Below are positions 63,234 to 64,000 of a stretch of 64,000 nt of DNA, piece by piece. The stretch comes from Prochlorococcus sp. AG-402-K14 (lineage in GTDB: Bacteria > Cyanobacteriota > Cyanobacteriia > PCC-6307 > Cyanobiaceae). The stretch is from the NCBI GenBank assembly GCA_003216815.1, contig QCIG01000001.1, forward strand, positions 124,001-188,000, read 5' to 3'. A program made the position numbers and the translations under genes. The notes beneath the pieces are model-generated. The model worked only from the letters and a program-made list of their open reading frames with translations, did no database searches and had not been told where the DNA came from. How positions within the stretch are numbered: position 1 is the first letter of the stretch; each line of letters starts with the position of its first letter.

Positions 63234-63698
63234 GTGAGAATAATAGGTATAGATCCAGGGCTCGCAAGAGTAGGCTATGGAATTATTGATGAATTAGAAG
63301 GAAAGAAAACAATGATAGACTGCGGGATTATAGAAACAAAATCAACACAAAAAGAAGAAAATAGACTTTTAGAAATTTCTAATGATCTAAGCACAATAAT
63401 AAGGAAATGGAATCCAAGATCAGCAGCAGTAGAAAAGTTTTTTTTCTATCGTTCGAGTACGACAATAAGTGTTGTGCAAGCTCGTGGAGTCATCATGATG
63501 ACTTTAGGGAAACACAATCTTTCGATCCAAGAATTTCCTCCTATGCAAATTAAACTTGCTGTCACCGGCTATGGACATTCTGACAAAGATGAGGTTCTGA
63601 AATCGGTTATGAATGAACTCAATATTACTTCTCCGCCAAAGCCAGATGACGCTGCAGATGCCCTAGCAATTGCACTTACTGGAATCTATCTTAAGTAG
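63234..63698 (+). CDS. ruvC: Crossover junction endodeoxyribonuclease RuvC
   Basis: [59 protein letters not shown] start immediately after the chlI stop. Confidence 0.96.
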   Translation: MRIIGIDPGLARVGYGIIDELEGKKTMIDCGIIETKSTQKEENRLLEISNDLSTIIRKWNPRSAAVEKFFFYRSSTTISVVQARGVIMMTLGKHNLSIQEFPPMQIKLAVTGYGHSDKDEVLKSVMNELNITSPPKPDDAADALAIALTGIYLK

Positions 63699-63734
63699 TT
63701 AATCTAAATTTTAAACTTAATAATTTATAGAAAA

Positions 63735-64000
63735 ATGAACGAGGATATTAAATCAAAAAAGGAAATTAAAAGAAAAGAATTTAATTTAATTCGTTTTTCT
63801 AATACATCTTTAATACATGAACAAATAAGGTCCAATATAAAATCAGCATTAAAAATACTTTTAAAGAAATATCATATTGAGAGCAAATATATAGGGATTT
63901 ATTGGCCATTAAAAGGTGAGGTAGATATAAGATTTATAAAAGAAATTAATAATCAAAAGATTGCCTTACCTTCTAGTTCCAAAACCGAAGGTATAAACTA
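63735..64000 (+). CDS. 5-formyltetrahydrofolate cyclo-ligase, N-terminal part (runs off window)
   Basis: ATG at 63735, frame open to the window end; ...IESKYIGIYWPLKGEVDIRFIKEINNQKIALPSS typical of the family. Confidence 0.82.
   Translation, partial: MNEDIKSKKEIKRKEFNLIRFSNTSLIHEQIRSNIKSALKILLKKYHIESKYIGIYWPLKGEVDIRFIKEINNQKIALPSSSKTEGIN

Noticed and set aside
1-64000. CRISPR arrays, transposons, prophage, toxin-antitoxin or restriction systems
   Set aside because: No spaced direct repeats, transposase/integrase motifs or defence-gene signatures seen on either strand; the window is core chromosome.

Overview
The 64 kb window is AT-rich, densely coding bacterial chromosome. Gene content points to a marine picocyanobacterium, most likely Prochlorococcus: chlI, petG, petH with no phycobilisome-binding domain, sasA, cytochrome cM, a crtL-type lycopene cyclase, and a guaB–Yfr1–trxA arrangement. 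Species and clade cannot be fixed from the sequence alone. Nearly all of it is core housekeeping: recB/recD, clpC, lysA-cdaA-uppS, bioB, lipA, prs, pepN, zwf-opcA, cobB, crtE, folD, a PgpH-like HD protein, leuA, gyrA, guaB, trxA, hisH, chlI and ruvC. I found no mobile elements, CRISPR arrays, prophage or rRNA, and no convincing novel multigene system. The most useful observations are features the ORF track misses or truncates: (1) the Yfr1 small RNA between guaB and trxA, (2) a hidden petG on the minus strand overlapping the 3' end of rsmD, (3) a recR whose only plausible start is CTG, and (4) a tRNA-Glu(UUC). Next come a membrane-anchor-like N-terminus on ferredoxin-NADP reductase, a variant RHL motif in the diadenylate cyclase, a lineage-specific small ORF followed by a strong terminator and a possibly decayed intergenic region near 29.2-30.0 kb, and several palindromes in promoter regions.
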